NCBI RefSeq assembly: GCF_024139115.2
Contig: NW_026942720.1
Location: 49,620 to 113,619, forward strand
DNA from: Armigeres subalbatus
Taxonomy: Eukaryota > Arthropoda > Insecta > Diptera > Culicidae
DNA: 64,000 nucleotides
Direction: 5' to 3'
In this document: in pieces, positions 1-10,938 of the stretch
Position numbering within the stretch: the stretch's first letter is position 1
How the letters are laid out: the number at the start of each line of letters is the position of its first letter
Made by a program: the position numbers and the translations under genes
Notes under the pieces: generated by a model
What the model was told of the DNA's origin: nothing
Seen by the model: only the letters and a program-made list of their open reading frames with translations
Database searches by the model: none

Positions 1-55
1 ATGCATTTCAACTTGTTCCACACAGAGTCTATTATATAGAGTTGCGCAAAGAGGA
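1..55 (-). repeat. TATA-containing repeat end, copy 1
   Basis: The first 55 bases, read on the minus strand, match bases 757-810 on the plus strand. Both contain CTCTTTGCG, then AACTCTATATA, then TAATAGACTCT. The two copies are inverted about 750 bp apart, so they may be the ends of one element or two copies of one repeat. A diverged third copy lies at 54,090-54,193. Confidence 0.6.
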
Positions 56-349
56 TCTTCTTACACTCATTCTGAATGATCTTCTTGTTATTCTGTTTGC
101 AACTTTCATTTTTGTTCAACCCTTAAAGTGACTTCACGGGAGTGTTCATTGCTAAAGCTTTTTAATTCGATAACCAAGTCGCCCACAGAGTGCAAACACG
201 TGAGTATCTTGTTGCTACTTTATTGGGGGTGTATTGAAGTTTTATGAAGCTGTTTCTAGAACAAATCTAATACATTTCAATTCATGCGTTTTAATTCGCC
301 ATAATAATCATTAGGCGATAACAATACTTCCGCCTTACCAACAAGCATT

Positions 350-812
350 TGTTTACTTTGCTCGATAGGTACACGGAAGAAATAAACTACCCAAAAATGA
401 GTTTAATTCACCCAACCACCCAACCATCCGTACGGGAAGCCATAATTGAGTAAATGGGGTCGAAGTAGTTTGCCTTTACTCCCATGTTAAAAAAGTACGC
501 AACGGAAAATTTATTGACCCAAATTTAAGTTTAATTCACTCAATTTCGACCTCAGGTAATAAAACTCAAAATTGGCTTCCCGTATTGAACTGGCGTCGTT
601 GGATTGTTTGGCTCTTTTGTTTTTTTGTTTCAAAAGAAAGAGTGGATGAAAGCGAAGAGAAAAAATAACTCAAAAGTAAGTTTAAAAGTACTCAATTTTG
701 GGTACTTTTTTTCTTCCGTGTAGACGGTTTGACAGTTCAATAGGTAGATTTGGCTTCACTCTTTGCGTAACTCTATATATAATAGACTCTGGTTCCACAC
801 AGCCGTGCGGTT
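350..812 (+). repeat. TATA-containing repeat, copy 2, interrupted by a MITE
   Basis: The segments 350-369 and 723-812 read as one sequence when the MITE at 370-722 is removed. They align with the reverse complement of 54,090-54,193 in this order: TTTACTTTGCTCG, a GACGGTTTGACAGTTC-like stretch, GGCTTCACT, TTTGCG, then CTCTATATATA. The order is the same in both, so this is one repeat family and not chance TATA matches. Its class is unknown. Confidence 0.6.
370..722. mobile_element. MITE with 13-bp terminal inverted repeats
   Basis: The element starts TACACGGAAGAAA and ends TTTCTTCCGTGTA. Its inner arms carry related ACCCAAAAATGAGT and ACTCAATTTTGGGT words. It interrupts the TATA-containing repeat at 350-812, whose other copy at 54 kb lacks it. 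No coding capacity. A similar TACACGG-type element may lie at 55,161-55,362. Confidence 0.7.
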
Positions 813-959
813 CCCAACACAAAATGAGCGAAAACAAAGCAAAAATCGTACTTCTCTGTGGGGGCTGCCTATCCGGTTCTGTTTTTTCGAACTTGTATAC
901 AAGTTTGATAAATTTGTTATCATGGCTTGTTACGATTCGCAACATCGTTGTTCGTTATC

Positions 960-1172
960 TACACACTTAGCTCATTTTACAGTATTCGGTAAATTTTACC
1001 GAAATCTCAACCGGTGAACTGTTCGGTAAATTAATTTACGGATTTTTTGTAATTTTTCCCATTGTTCAACTGACAAAATCACCGAAAATCAGTAAAATTA
1101 TTTACCGAACAGTTCAGCGGTTGAGATTTCGGTAAAATTTTACCGAAGTCGGCGATTTATTTTAAGTGTGTA
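960..1172. mobile_element. Foldback MITE of the TACACACTTA family
   Basis: This is a near-palindrome that begins TACACACTTA and ends TAAGTGTGTA. Its arms contain TACCGAAATCTCAACCG and the complement TTGAGATTTCGGTAAAA, around a central TTGTTCAACTGACAAAAT. The same family occurs three times in tandem at 17,421-18,070. Confidence 0.8.
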
Positions 1173-1344
1173 TTGAGAAGGATTTCTGCAATCGTTGCTT
1201 GCATCAAAACCTGGTGCGCTAATCAAGTATAAACCCTTTTTTGCGAAGCTATTCGCTGCGAAACCGAAGGAAACAAGTACACAGTTCAATCAAAGTTAAT
1301 TGCCTATTTCCGGGGATTAAACCACCCGACTTGGACATTAATTT

Positions 1345-1910
1345 ACAATGTTGTGAAAACTCATATGTGAATACGTACCACTATGTACGTTATGTGGAAG
1401 ATATTGATTTGAAAAATGTACACTGAGGATACTGGTCGTAAGATTTTCATACGACAAAACTTATGAAAATGTTTCATTAGAATTGAACTATGAAAATCGT
1501 AGGATCTTGTTTTGGTCAAATCTATCTTTTTATTGTATATCCAACAAGACACTTCCTTGAAGCGTCGGTGGACGTGTGGTGTAAACACACGCCTCCTAAT
1601 CACGACGTCCATGGTTCGCAACCGGGTTACATTTTTTTTAACCAAACTGAAAATATTTCATAAGATTGTCGTATGAAATGCATTTCATTAGAGAATCGTA
1701 TGAAAATCAATATATTTTCTTGTGGCGAAATTTCAAAAGAGAATCTTATGAAGTTCTTACGGCCAGTATCCTCAGTGTATTGGAGGTGACCCTACAGTAC
1801 GCTAAACTGGTGCTTTAACCAACTAAACTATTTTACTAAGCATTTTCCAAATCAATATCTTCCACATAACGTACATATTCACATATGAGTTTTCACAACA
1901 TTGTAAAGTA
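1345..1910. mobile_element. Outer foldback element enclosing a second MITE
   Basis: Bases 1345-1418 (containing TTGTGAAAACTCATATGTGA and ACGTTATGTGGAAGATATTG) reappear inverted at 1843-1910. The arms flank about 425 bp that contains the MITE at 1421-1777. This makes it an older foldback element hit by a younger one. Confidence 0.65.
1421..1777. mobile_element. MITE with TA target duplication and a tRNA-like core
   Basis: The termini are CACTGAGGATACTGGTCGTA and its near complement TTACGGCCAGTATCCTCAGTG (last 20 bases match best). TA dinucleotides flank it at 1419-1420 and 1778-1779. Repeated words such as CATTTCATTAGA and CGTATGAAAAT fill both arms. A central stretch near 1560-1630 has a GGTTCGCAACC box-B-like word, so a tRNA-like fragment may have been captured. 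This tRNA assignment is weak. Confidence 0.7.
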
Positions 1911-1949
1911 AACAGTTACCAACTCCAAGTACAAGGAAAACGAATCCAA

Positions 1950-3480
1950 CTGTCTCACTGACTCAGCGACGGATGTGCACAAGTTAACGAAAACGAATCT
2001 AGCCGGACACAGCAGCAGCATCATGCCTCCACCGACTTTTACGCAGACTACGGAGAGCCAAATGACTACACGTCAAGCTATCGACGGCAACAAAACCGAC
2101 AACTCATCGACCTCGACGAGCAGCCAACCCCGAGGTGGTCGTCCACCGAGAAAGAAGCTACGACAAAATTACGGAGGCGAAACGAGCGAGGAGGTAGGAT
2201 GCTCTACTGTAATAGATCTCAACAGGTTACAACATAGCCCAAATTAATACGATCACGAACCCAACAAAACTAAATGCCCCTCCGTACCATCCTTCATATG
2301 TTGGAGATTGATATTGTCCTTCTACAGGAGGTAGACAATGAGTAGCTCGTCCTACTTGGCTACAACATTGTCTGCAATGTGGATCACACTAGAGGGGGAA
2401 TAGCTATTGGCAGTCTAATGTTGCATGAAGAAGAAGAAACAGAAAAGATGATATTCTAAAAAATTTGCACAAGAAAGCATACGTAGAAAATTTTGAAACT
2501 CTTTTTAAAGATAGAAGCAATTTAATTAAAAACGGTTAACAGTACGGGGTCGGAAATTTCTTATATTGTATAATAACCACATCATTTCGATTAAAAATTT
2601 TGTTTAGTGATATTGCACTTTATACACAGTATAAGATATTTCCGACCCCGCGCTGCTAACCGTTTTTAATTAAATTGCTTCTAGAATTTTTAAAAAGAGT
2701 TTCAAAATTTTCTACGTATGCTTCCTCGTGCAATTTTTTTCGAATATCATCTTTATGCTTCTTCTTCTTCATGCAACGTTTGTTTGCCAATAGCGCTGAA
2801 GTCTCGATGGTCGTCTTATCGCACTCAAGGTGCAACACAACAATATGCAATGTCTACGCACCATCCGGCACGGCACTCCGAGCCGAGAGAAAACCGTTTT
2901 ACAACAAACGCTAGCCTACTATTTACGTCATCCCACAGAACACACGCTACTAGCGGGCGTCTTCAACTGTGTCTTGCGGCAGCGCAACACAAAGGATTGC
3001 AATTCCAGCCCCGTGCTTCTCGCAATCGTCCAACAGCTGCAACTCCTAGACGTTTAGGAAAAAGTGTGGCCGAGCATGCCTGGTTGTACGTACATCACGC
3101 ACAACGCTTCATCTTGACTAGATATAATGTATGTTAACCAGAGCCTAATAAGCAACGTACAATCAGCCTACACACATGTCTGCTCGTTATCTGACCACAA
3201 GGCTATGACAGCGCGAATTTTCTTCCGCACCTTAGTAGTGAACCTGGTCGTGGATTCTGGTCCCTCCGTCCCCATTTGTTGACTGCAGAGAATCTATGGG
3301 AATTTCAAGTGGACTCGTCAGTGACGAAATTTCCATCTTGGATGCATTGGTGGTTGTCGTATGCCAACAACTTCGTCAAGTATACAACAACTACCAAAGT
3401 AATCCTGCGATTCAATCAGGAATCCACCAAGTGAAGACGCAAATGAAATTTTCGTCGCACCGTTTTCGACTTATCAACTA
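1950..3480 (+). pseudogene. Decayed LOA/R1-type LINE: ORF1 start and endonuclease domain
   Basis: Short frames separated by stops and shifts look like a non-LTR retrotransposon. Bases 1975-2247 give a Pro/Ser/Thr-rich, basic stretch (RGGRPPRKKLR) that could be an ORF1 or ORF2 leader. Bases 2280-2400 translate to a typical endonuclease opening (IDIVLLQEVDN, then GYNIVCNVDHTRGGIAI). After the foldback element at 2403-2794 the domain resumes with NVYAPSGT near 2855 and a decayed GDFN-like position near 2960. A serine/aspartate-histidine end (LLVI/STDHK-like) lies near 3190. The clade is inferred only from spacing and the NVYAPSGT word. No reverse transcriptase follows, so the copy is truncated. 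Confidence 0.55.
2403..2794. mobile_element. Long-armed foldback element inside the decayed LINE endonuclease
   Basis: The arms are about 150 bp each: GCTATTGGCA at 2403-2412 matches TGCCAATAGC at 2785-2794. Further in, TTGCATGAAGAAGAAG, GCATACGTAGAAAATTTTG and GCAATTTAATTAAAAACGGT all recur inverted. The centre has GGGGTCGGAAAT and ATTTCCGACCCC. It splits an endonuclease reading frame. Confidence 0.8.
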
Positions 3481-5913
3481 GGCGAAAGGCGTAAAAAGAG
3501 AACTGTTATCACGCAGCTCCAAGATCAAATATATTTTGCATTATGGCTTTCGATTAGATCTCGAAAACGACCTCCTCGAGGATGCTCTTATTGTCTCTGT
3601 TTACATTCCGTTTAACAGAACATACTAGATGAGCTAGTACTACACTGTTCGAAATCTTGTACTGCGACTGGATGAAGTCGAACGAAATTTAACTTATAAT
3701 ATTAGTAGAATAGCTTGTAACTTCCCTCCCCTCGAATATGTGATCTTGCCGCGATGAATGGGCTTACGCCATTAGCCATTGGCGCAGCTACAGGGGGGCT
3801 ATAGCCCCACCTAGGACCAAATTAGCCCCCCCCCCCTAGAATTGTGGTCACTTTCCATTACTATTGCTCATATCTAGCTCTCTGGTCACAAAAAAATCCT
3901 CCAATCCTAGAAAAAGGTAAAATAAATTATCGAAACCGTCGGATGAAGAATTGAACTCGTTTTTGCCGCGTTACAAAACTTGAACAGCCAAAAACTACCA
4001 CTTTTTTAGTGTTTTTTACTAACCCGAACGTGTGATCTTTAGCTTTCTGACATGGTCCCAAAAGATGCATGGCCTTTCTAAAAGGATTATCAAGGCATCC
4101 CAAGAGATTTCAAGGAGAGGCAACTCATATTTAAATATGGAAAACTTGTAATTCTTTCAGATGAATTTATTGCTAAGTTCCTTCAAAACGTATCCTAAGT
4201 TTCCGAGAGTCCTAAGACATCTCTCTAGGCCAGTTTGCGATTTGGGTCGACTTTTTTGTGTTTATAAAATTAGAAAAAAAAAACAGTTGGCCCTCCCTAG
4301 AATTTCTCGTCAGCACTGATATGGCAACCAAAGACATATCCTGTCGTGGTGGTATCACATGTTGACTATTTTGTTTGGTGCCGCGTTACATATCTGACAT
4401 TGACGCACTAATGGCATTTGCATGTGATCCAACGGACATCGTGTCTTGGAGCCTTGAATGGTAGCAAAGATTTTAAAGTACAAGATAGTCCACTCTTCAA
4501 TTTTCCATACATGCCACTGGCGAACAACTTTTTACTGGGGGAAGCGCCAACTTATGGCGAAAAGTCGGACTATTACAGTGAAAAAAATCAAGTCATCCCT
4601 GACATTTTAATGTTATTGAAATGTCATTGAATAAAGCACGCTACGGTGTTCTTAGCGGTTGTTTTTTTTTTATTCCCAATTTTCACTCTTATCTTGTCCG
4701 AATAAATATGAACACATCTGAGATATGAGCTAATTAATATTACGTTTATATTAGTTCTTGCTACACGAATTTAGCTAACTCATATCATCCATCCAATGCC
4801 ATGTAAAAAAAAATCAAGGAGAGGTAGTTACAAGAATATTAGTCCTAAACAGACGATGAACTTTGCGATGTATAACATGTTTATATGTGTATGCAGAAAA
4901 CACGATGAGCAGTTTATAATCCTTTGTTTCCTGTATTGAATAATTTGTCAATTGTCATCATAGTGTTTGGATTGATAATTTCGGTTTAAATAATGACGGT
5001 CTCATTTGAGTTTGTGGCACAACATGACAAGATGTACACATAAAAAATGATTATTAAAGAGAATGAAACACTAAAATCCCGATTCTTATTCCGAACACTT
5101 GTGTTCGAACATCACAAATCCAAAATTTTCAATACTTTTTAACAGGGTAAATGAAGATCTCAGTTCAATTCAAGATCCTATCAAATTAATGACGTGGTTC
5201 AAGTAGGTATTAGCCGTTTAAAAGCAATGTTCTGAAATTCAGTGAGACTTAATATATGCATTAAAAATATGCTTTTGTTTTGGAGGAAGGAATTAAGACG
5301 AGGGATGCTAATGTAGCTCCTCTGGCTGATGGGATTCGTATTTTTTGCTGAAGCACTAAATTAAAAGAGCGATCCGCGACCGCTGCCTTATTTATCGCTA
5401 AAGCACTATCTACAAATGAAAGAGTTTGGCAGCAGAAACAATGTTGAGAAGGAGTGAATTGAACAGATTATTCAAAAATTTAACACCGAATCCAGCCTGC
5501 ATGACGTTTATCTACTGAAACCTAATTCGATTTGTTCAGATTGTTATGGAAGCGACGATGCACCTTTACGCAATTCAACGATTTAATCAAAATAACGCGT
5601 TGCATTGATGAAATAGTTCGACCGCCATCCGTTAGAGCGCTGAGGCTGCGTTCGCCTATTTTTGGGTAGAGTGGACTATATTGTTAATATATTATATTTG
5701 ATGGTAGTACAGTCAGACAGAGACCTTTTTCATCAGTGATAATGATGTGAGTTATCTTCTTTTCGGCAATACTTTTCTGATGCGTTCCCTGTGACAATGA
5801 GTCGTAGCACGTCGTAGCCACGCTTATATTTAGCTAGCTAGGCATTCATAATAAACAATGTATTCAAGACATGGGTAGGGAATTGACTACTGGATTCACT
5901 GAGTAGAAGTTTT
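3481..5913. other. Intergenic or intronic sequence without a recognised gene
   Basis: No convincing coding frame is visible. Bases 3480-3720 may hold the last scraps of the LINE to the left. A run of C near 3825-3837 and a similar CCCTAGAATT word near 4300 hint at an old inserted element between 3780 and 4310. Frames at 3296-3481 and 4418-4630 are short and have no recognisable domain. Confidence 0.5.
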
Positions 5914-5940
5914 TTAACCCTTTATAAGGCAGTGGCAGCT

Positions 5941-6163
5941 ATAGGGGAACTGTACCAGTTTTGGCCATGTTCCTAATTTGGCCAATTTTGCGAATAACTT
6001 CAAAAATGAAGTAATTTGGAAGGGTTTTATCAATTCCAACAAGAGATATATCCTCACGATTCAACGCTGTTTTTAACTGATCGATTATTTTGGAAAAATA
6101 TGTATTTTGCAGGGTTGGCCAAAATAGGCACTAAGTTGGCCAAAACCGGTGCACTTCCCCTAT
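5941..6163. mobile_element. MITE with ATAGGGGAA ends
   Basis: The left end ATAGGGGAACTGTACCAGTT mirrors the right end, which reads ACCGGTGCACTTCCCCTAT; both are followed inward by a TTTTGGCCA / TGGCCAAAA pair. It lies inside the TTAA element. Confidence 0.7.
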
Positions 6164-6690
6164 TGCCACCAACGAATTATATGTTTTTCTATTTATTAAC
6201 AAGAGCTCTACTTATTATTTCCCATGTAGTGGCTTTATTTGCTTCCTAGTAACACCCCAGATGAATTTGAGCCATAAAAAAATTGAAATGTCAATTTGAG
6301 AACAGTTTTTTACGAACAGATCGTAAGTTTCGAGTGGAAGAAGGATTTTCAGTTATAATTCGTTAAAAAAAAACGACAAAGATATATTTTTTCCCGTTGG
6401 TATTAATTATTTTGAATCTCCTGTGTTAGATTATTACGTGATTAGCGTGAAAAAAGCTTTGCTTCTCTGTATATTTAGTTTCTGGATTTTGACGAAATTG
6501 TGTTTGTGCCTTATGAACAAAAGCGCAATTTTTTCACTTATAATGCGTTTTCCGACTAGGACTCTTCACCAAAAAATGTAACGTGCCTTGATTTGACTGG
6601 TTTACGTAAAACCTAATTTAAAAAAAAAACTTTTATTTATTTTTGTTGGTGCCTGTTTTCCCGCTTGCCGGACAATGTTTCTGAACTGTT

Positions 6691-7087
6691 TACCCGAGCA
6701 AAGTATGAAAACATAATGAAAGCATATAGAAAACAAATTTTGATATTGATATCAAATCGAAATCATAATTTGTTTTCAAATATGAATTATCATGACTGAT
6801 TACATATTTTGATCTCATTTTGCTGTTGATTTCTAAATTGTATGATCTGACATCAAACTGTGTACTTATTTTGTTATCGGAACCAATATCAAAATTAGTT
6901 TTCGATTTGCTCTCATCGATAGCAGGAATAGTTTTCGATTTGATGTCACAGTAAGATTTTTCTGCTGTAGATTTTGATCTTTTAACCGTTAAAACGACCA
7001 AAAGAATATCAACCTGAGTTATCAAAATTAGGCGATTTCACTACAACAAAATTAGTTATCGATTTGCTCTCAAGCTTTGCTCGGGTA
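6691..7087. mobile_element. MITE with TACCCGAGCAAAG ends
   Basis: It starts TACCCGAGCAAAG and ends CTTTGCTCGGGTA, a perfect 13-bp inverted repeat. The interior is AT-rich with repeated TTTGATATTGATAT-like and TTTTCGATTTGCTCTCA words. The 111-residue minus-strand frame across it is a by-product of these repeats. Confidence 0.75.
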
Positions 7088-7213
7088 GTGTATAACAAAC
7101 ATACATTTGAGTTTAATACCATGTCAACATTGTGTCCTATTTTTGTTTTTGGTAATTTATTGTTTAGATTCGTCTGCCTTATAAAGGGTTAACCCTTACC
7201 CTTGCCTTATAAA

Positions 7214-8560
7214 GTGTTAAACGCCTACGTCTACTGGCGCAAACCTTGGAACTGTTGGACATCATCCTCGATAATGCCGTCACAGCAGTTGAAACCCTCT
7301 TGCACGCATATTTGACATGGCTACCGAAGGTCAGCTTGTCGTCTATGATGACCCCAAGAATCTTCAAACTCAGCATTGAAGTGATCGCGCCGTCTCCCAC
7401 TTGAACAATTGCATGTTGTGCCGACTTACGGTTATCGACGATAACCACCTCCGTCTTATGTTGAGCGAGCTCAAGGCCTCTCATCCAGTCCGCCACAGTG
7501 CTGATCGCGTGTTCTGCGGTTAGTTCTACTTCGGGGATTGACTCCCCGTAGACCTCTAGGTAGACGTAGACGATCTTCACACCAGGAGGGAACTTTAGTT
7601 TCAGAACCCCGTCATACATCAGGTTCGTAGTACCGGGCCCAGGATTGACCCTTTGCGGGACTCCTGCGGTAATGAGAACCCTTTTCTGACCAGCATCGGT
7701 CTCGTATAGCAGCACACGGTTCTGGAAGTAGCTTTCCAAGATCCGGTACAATCCCACCGGCAGGCTAAGCCGGCGTAACGAGAGCGCGATGGCATCCCAT
7801 CTTGCGCTATTGAATGCGTTCTTCACGTCCAGTGTCACCAACGCACAGTATCGAACTCCTCGCCAGTGTTGTCCTACAACCTACACTCAGTGCAAAAAAT
7901 TCTGCTCTTTGATTTTACTCCATCCAAATGTTATTATAGTCTTTAGTGCAACTAATACGAGGATATTTGAATTTTCTAAATGTCATGTCAAACTATTGAA
8001 AAAATACACGCCAGAGCGCGCGCGCTGAAAATACACCCCAGTGAAAACACTCCAGTGTATTTCCAGCGCGCGCGCTCCTGTGCCTCTGGTGTGCATTTTT
8101 TCAATAGTTTGACGGGACATTCAGAAAATTCAAATATCCTCGTATTAGTTGCACTACTTAGTAAAGACTATAATATCGTTTGGATGGAGTAAATCAAAGA
8201 GCAGAATTTTTGCACTAATGTAGGACAACACTGCTCCTCGCCTTTTCCGTTGGATCGCTCTCTGCAGTCTTTAGCACTGAGTTGATAGCGTCCACCGTGG
8301 ACTTACCCTTCCGAAAACCAAACTAGTTGCTCGACAGGCCATCCGTACCCTCTGCATACGGAGTGAGCCTGTTGAGGATGATCCTCTCGAGCATTTTACC
8401 CGTCGTGTCGATCAGGCAAATTGGTATGTACGCCGATGGGTCGCCCGGAGGCTTCCCGGCCTTCGGCAGCAGTACCAACTTCTGCCTTTTCCATCCGTCA
8501 GGGAAACGACACTCATCTAGGCATCTCTGCATAGCTAGCCTGACCATGTTCGTATTCGCT
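7214..8560 (-). pseudogene. R1-clade LINE reverse transcriptase fragment
   Basis: Read on the minus strand, bases 8560-8240 give the fingers region (WKRQKLVLLPKAGKPPGD, then ICLIDTTGKMLERIILNRL). After an insertion, bases 7841-7214 continue with LDVKNAFNSARWDAI (palm motif A), a damaged GVPQG-like motif B, and the thumb (KILGVIIDDKLTFGSHV). Motif C, which should be F/Y-A-D-D, is destroyed by a small deletion, leaving KIVYVYLEVYGES. These motifs are typical of the R1 clade of arthropod LINEs. The copy is split by a hAT-type MITE and cut at both ends (TTAA region at 7213 and RTE copy A at 8570). It cannot encode an active enzyme. Confidence 0.85.
7864..8233. mobile_element. hAT-type MITE with 8-bp duplication CTCCTCGC
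   Basis: The 370-bp element begins CAGTGTTGTCCTAC and ends GTAGGACAACACTG. It is flanked by CTCCTCGC at 7856-7863 and 8234-8241. CAGTG-type ends plus an 8-bp duplication indicate the hAT superfamily. The element is almost fully palindromic, including a GAGCGCGCGCGCT-type centre. Removing it rejoins the R1 reverse transcriptase. Confidence 0.92.
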
Positions 8561-9675
8561 ATGACCAAAGCGACCGTGTCTCGTCAAAGCGCACAAGCCC
8601 AAGTCCTGATGTCAGGTGGGACACAAAACAGACCTGACACGGCGGCCCTCCGACGAGACAGGAGGTTTGCGCAGGCCCAATAAGCCGCCTAGAAAACCAA
8701 TCATTACGAACAATATAAGAGATAATAAGACTCGATATAATCGGCAAACACCTAGGCGACGAATAAAGGATCACGATTGAAAGCTTGGAATATGGAACTG
8801 CAAGTCACTAGGTTTCGCAGGTTGCGACAGGATGATCTACGATGAATTACATCCCCGCAACTTCGACGTCGTGGCGCTGCAGGAGATTTGCTGGACAGAA
8901 CAGAAAGTGTGGAAAAGCGGGCATCGAGCGGCTTTCTACCATAGCTGTGGCACCACCAACGAGCTGGGAACCGGCTTTATAGTGCTGGGTAAGATGCGCC
9001 AACGTGTGATTGGGTGGCAACCAATTAACGCAAGAATGTGCAAGCTAAGGATAAAAAACCGTTTCTTCAACTATAGAATCATCAACGTGCACTATCCACA
9101 CTAAGGGAGACCCGACGACGAGAAAGAAACGTTCTACGCACAGCTGGAGCACACATACGATGGATGCTCACTGAAGGAGTCAAAATCGTCATCGGCGACA
9201 TGAACGCACAGGTAGGAAGGGAGGAAATGTATAGACCGGTCATCAGACCGGATAGTCTGCACGGCCAGAGATGCATAAACTTCGCAGCCTCCCGCGGAAT
9301 GGTAGTCCGAAGCACCTTCTTTCTCCGCAAAAATATCCACATGGAGATCACCTAACCAAGAAACGGAAACCAAATCGACCACTACCTCGTTGCAGTATGC
9401 CTGCGCTCGAAACTCTCGACGGTGTACAACACGCGTCGGAGTCGTCCGCTGCGGCTAAACGTTGGGTGGCTACAAGACGGTAGACTAGCCCAAGACTACG
9501 GGCAGCAGCTGGAAGTAGCACTCCCAACGGAAGAGCAGCTAGGCGCAGCGACTCTTGAAGATGGCTGGAGAGATATTCGATTCGCCATTGGAAGCACCGT
9601 AACCGCTGCACTAGGCACGGTGCCCCCGGATCAGAGAAACGACTGGTATGACGGCGAATGTGAGCAGTTAGTTAA

Positions 9676-10375
9676 CTGCCCTTCTACGCATAGTTGTCCC
9701 ATGTTAGTTTTCGTGGATTTTGACTTTCATAGAGCAGTCTATTTTCACGTATACTTTTAGAAAACTCCAACAGATTTCGAACTTGGTTCGGAAAATCATT
9801 GAAAACGACATCAAGTCTATTTGTCCCATTGCTTAATTTCTACGCATAATTGTCTCGCGGTGATTAAATTCATCATTATGGCGGATTCTGTTATTTTATG
9901 GAGCAACACATATTGAAATAGCATTTTCTGTTTAGATCTTCCAATCATAGCCTGTTCCACTGGTTTAATGGGGGAAATTTGTACAATACTCATTCTAAGC
10001 GACATAATCACTTCAACCACGTGGATGGTTCACTTCCATGGATAAAGCATGTGGAGACATATGTCAATCGCAGTAGTCATTCACGAAATCATGCACTGAA
10101 CGGGGCTGATATGCGTAGAAACCACAAACAAGTGCTCTATTTCTCGGCATAACTGTCCCGCCAAACTATTTTCATGATCGTTGTCGCAAATTCTATTCGT
10201 GGGTAAAAAAAAGAATGATTTCAATGGAATTAAGTTTTCTGAATGGTTCTGTGATGTAATATTCTTATATTTCGTTCAGGTTATACATCACCAATGAAAA
10301 TTAGGGTTCAATTTCAAATGCCAATTTCTAATTTGTCGTTTTTTGAATTTGGTACAAGCATGCGTAGAACGGCAG
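9676..10375. mobile_element. TTAA-flanked MITE inside RTE copy A
   Basis: It is bounded by TTAA at 9672-9675 and 10,376-10,379. The left end CTGCCCTTCTACGCATA matches the inverted right end, TGCGTAGAACGGCAG. Copies B and C run straight through this point, so it is a true insertion. Internal CTACGCATAATTGTC words repeat the terminal sequence. No transposase is visible. Confidence 0.85.
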
Positions 10376-10938
10376 TTAAGGAGAAGAATACAGCATGGGC
10401 GAGACTGCTGCAACACCGCACGAGGGCGATACAAACGGGCGAGGAACAGACAAAACTTAATTTTCGAAGGAAAAAGCGCCAGCAGGAAGATCGAGACCGT
10501 GAAGAGACGGAGCAACTGTACCGCGCTAATAACGCACGAAAGTTCTATGAGAAGTTAAACCGTTCACGTGAGGGCCACGTGCCACAGCCCGATATGTGTA
10601 AGGACATAAACGGGAACCTTCTTACAAACGAGCGTGAGGTTATCCAAAGGTGGCGGCAGCACTACGAAGAGCACCTGAATTACGATGTTGCAGACAACGG
10701 TGGTGGCTTAGTAATGAACTTAGGAGCACGCGCGCAGGACATACGACTTGCGGCTCCGAATCTCCAGGAAATCCAGGAGGAGTTCGGCCGGCTGAAAACC
10801 AACAAAGCTCTTGCCCCTGGAGTCGACCACCTACCAGGAGAGCTGTTCAAATACGGTAGTAAGGCACTGGCTAGGTTAGGGGGGATAAAGTTCTGCCGCA
10901 GCAATGGATGGAAGGTGTCGTGTGTCTCATCTACAAAA

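Larger units (their letters stand above)
5918..7188. mobile_element. piggyBac-like non-autonomous element with TTAA target sites
   Basis: A 15-bp perfect inverted repeat, CCCTTTATAAGGCAG, starts at 5918, and its complement ends at 7188. Each end abuts TTAA (5914-5917 and 7189-7192). TTAA duplication with CCC-starting ends is the mark of the piggyBac superfamily. The 1271-bp interior encodes no transposase and carries two smaller MITEs (5941-6163 and 6691-7087). Confidence 0.75.

Noticed and set aside
3824..3838. Poly-C run as a possible structural element
   Set aside because: A single short homopolymer with no partner or repeat; not enough to call a G-quadruplex.
4418..4630. 70-residue frame preceded by an open stretch
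   Set aside because: No recognisable domain, stops upstream in frame, no splice sites.
6690..7025. 111-residue minus-strand frame
   Set aside because: Lies wholly inside an AT-rich MITE with inverted ends.
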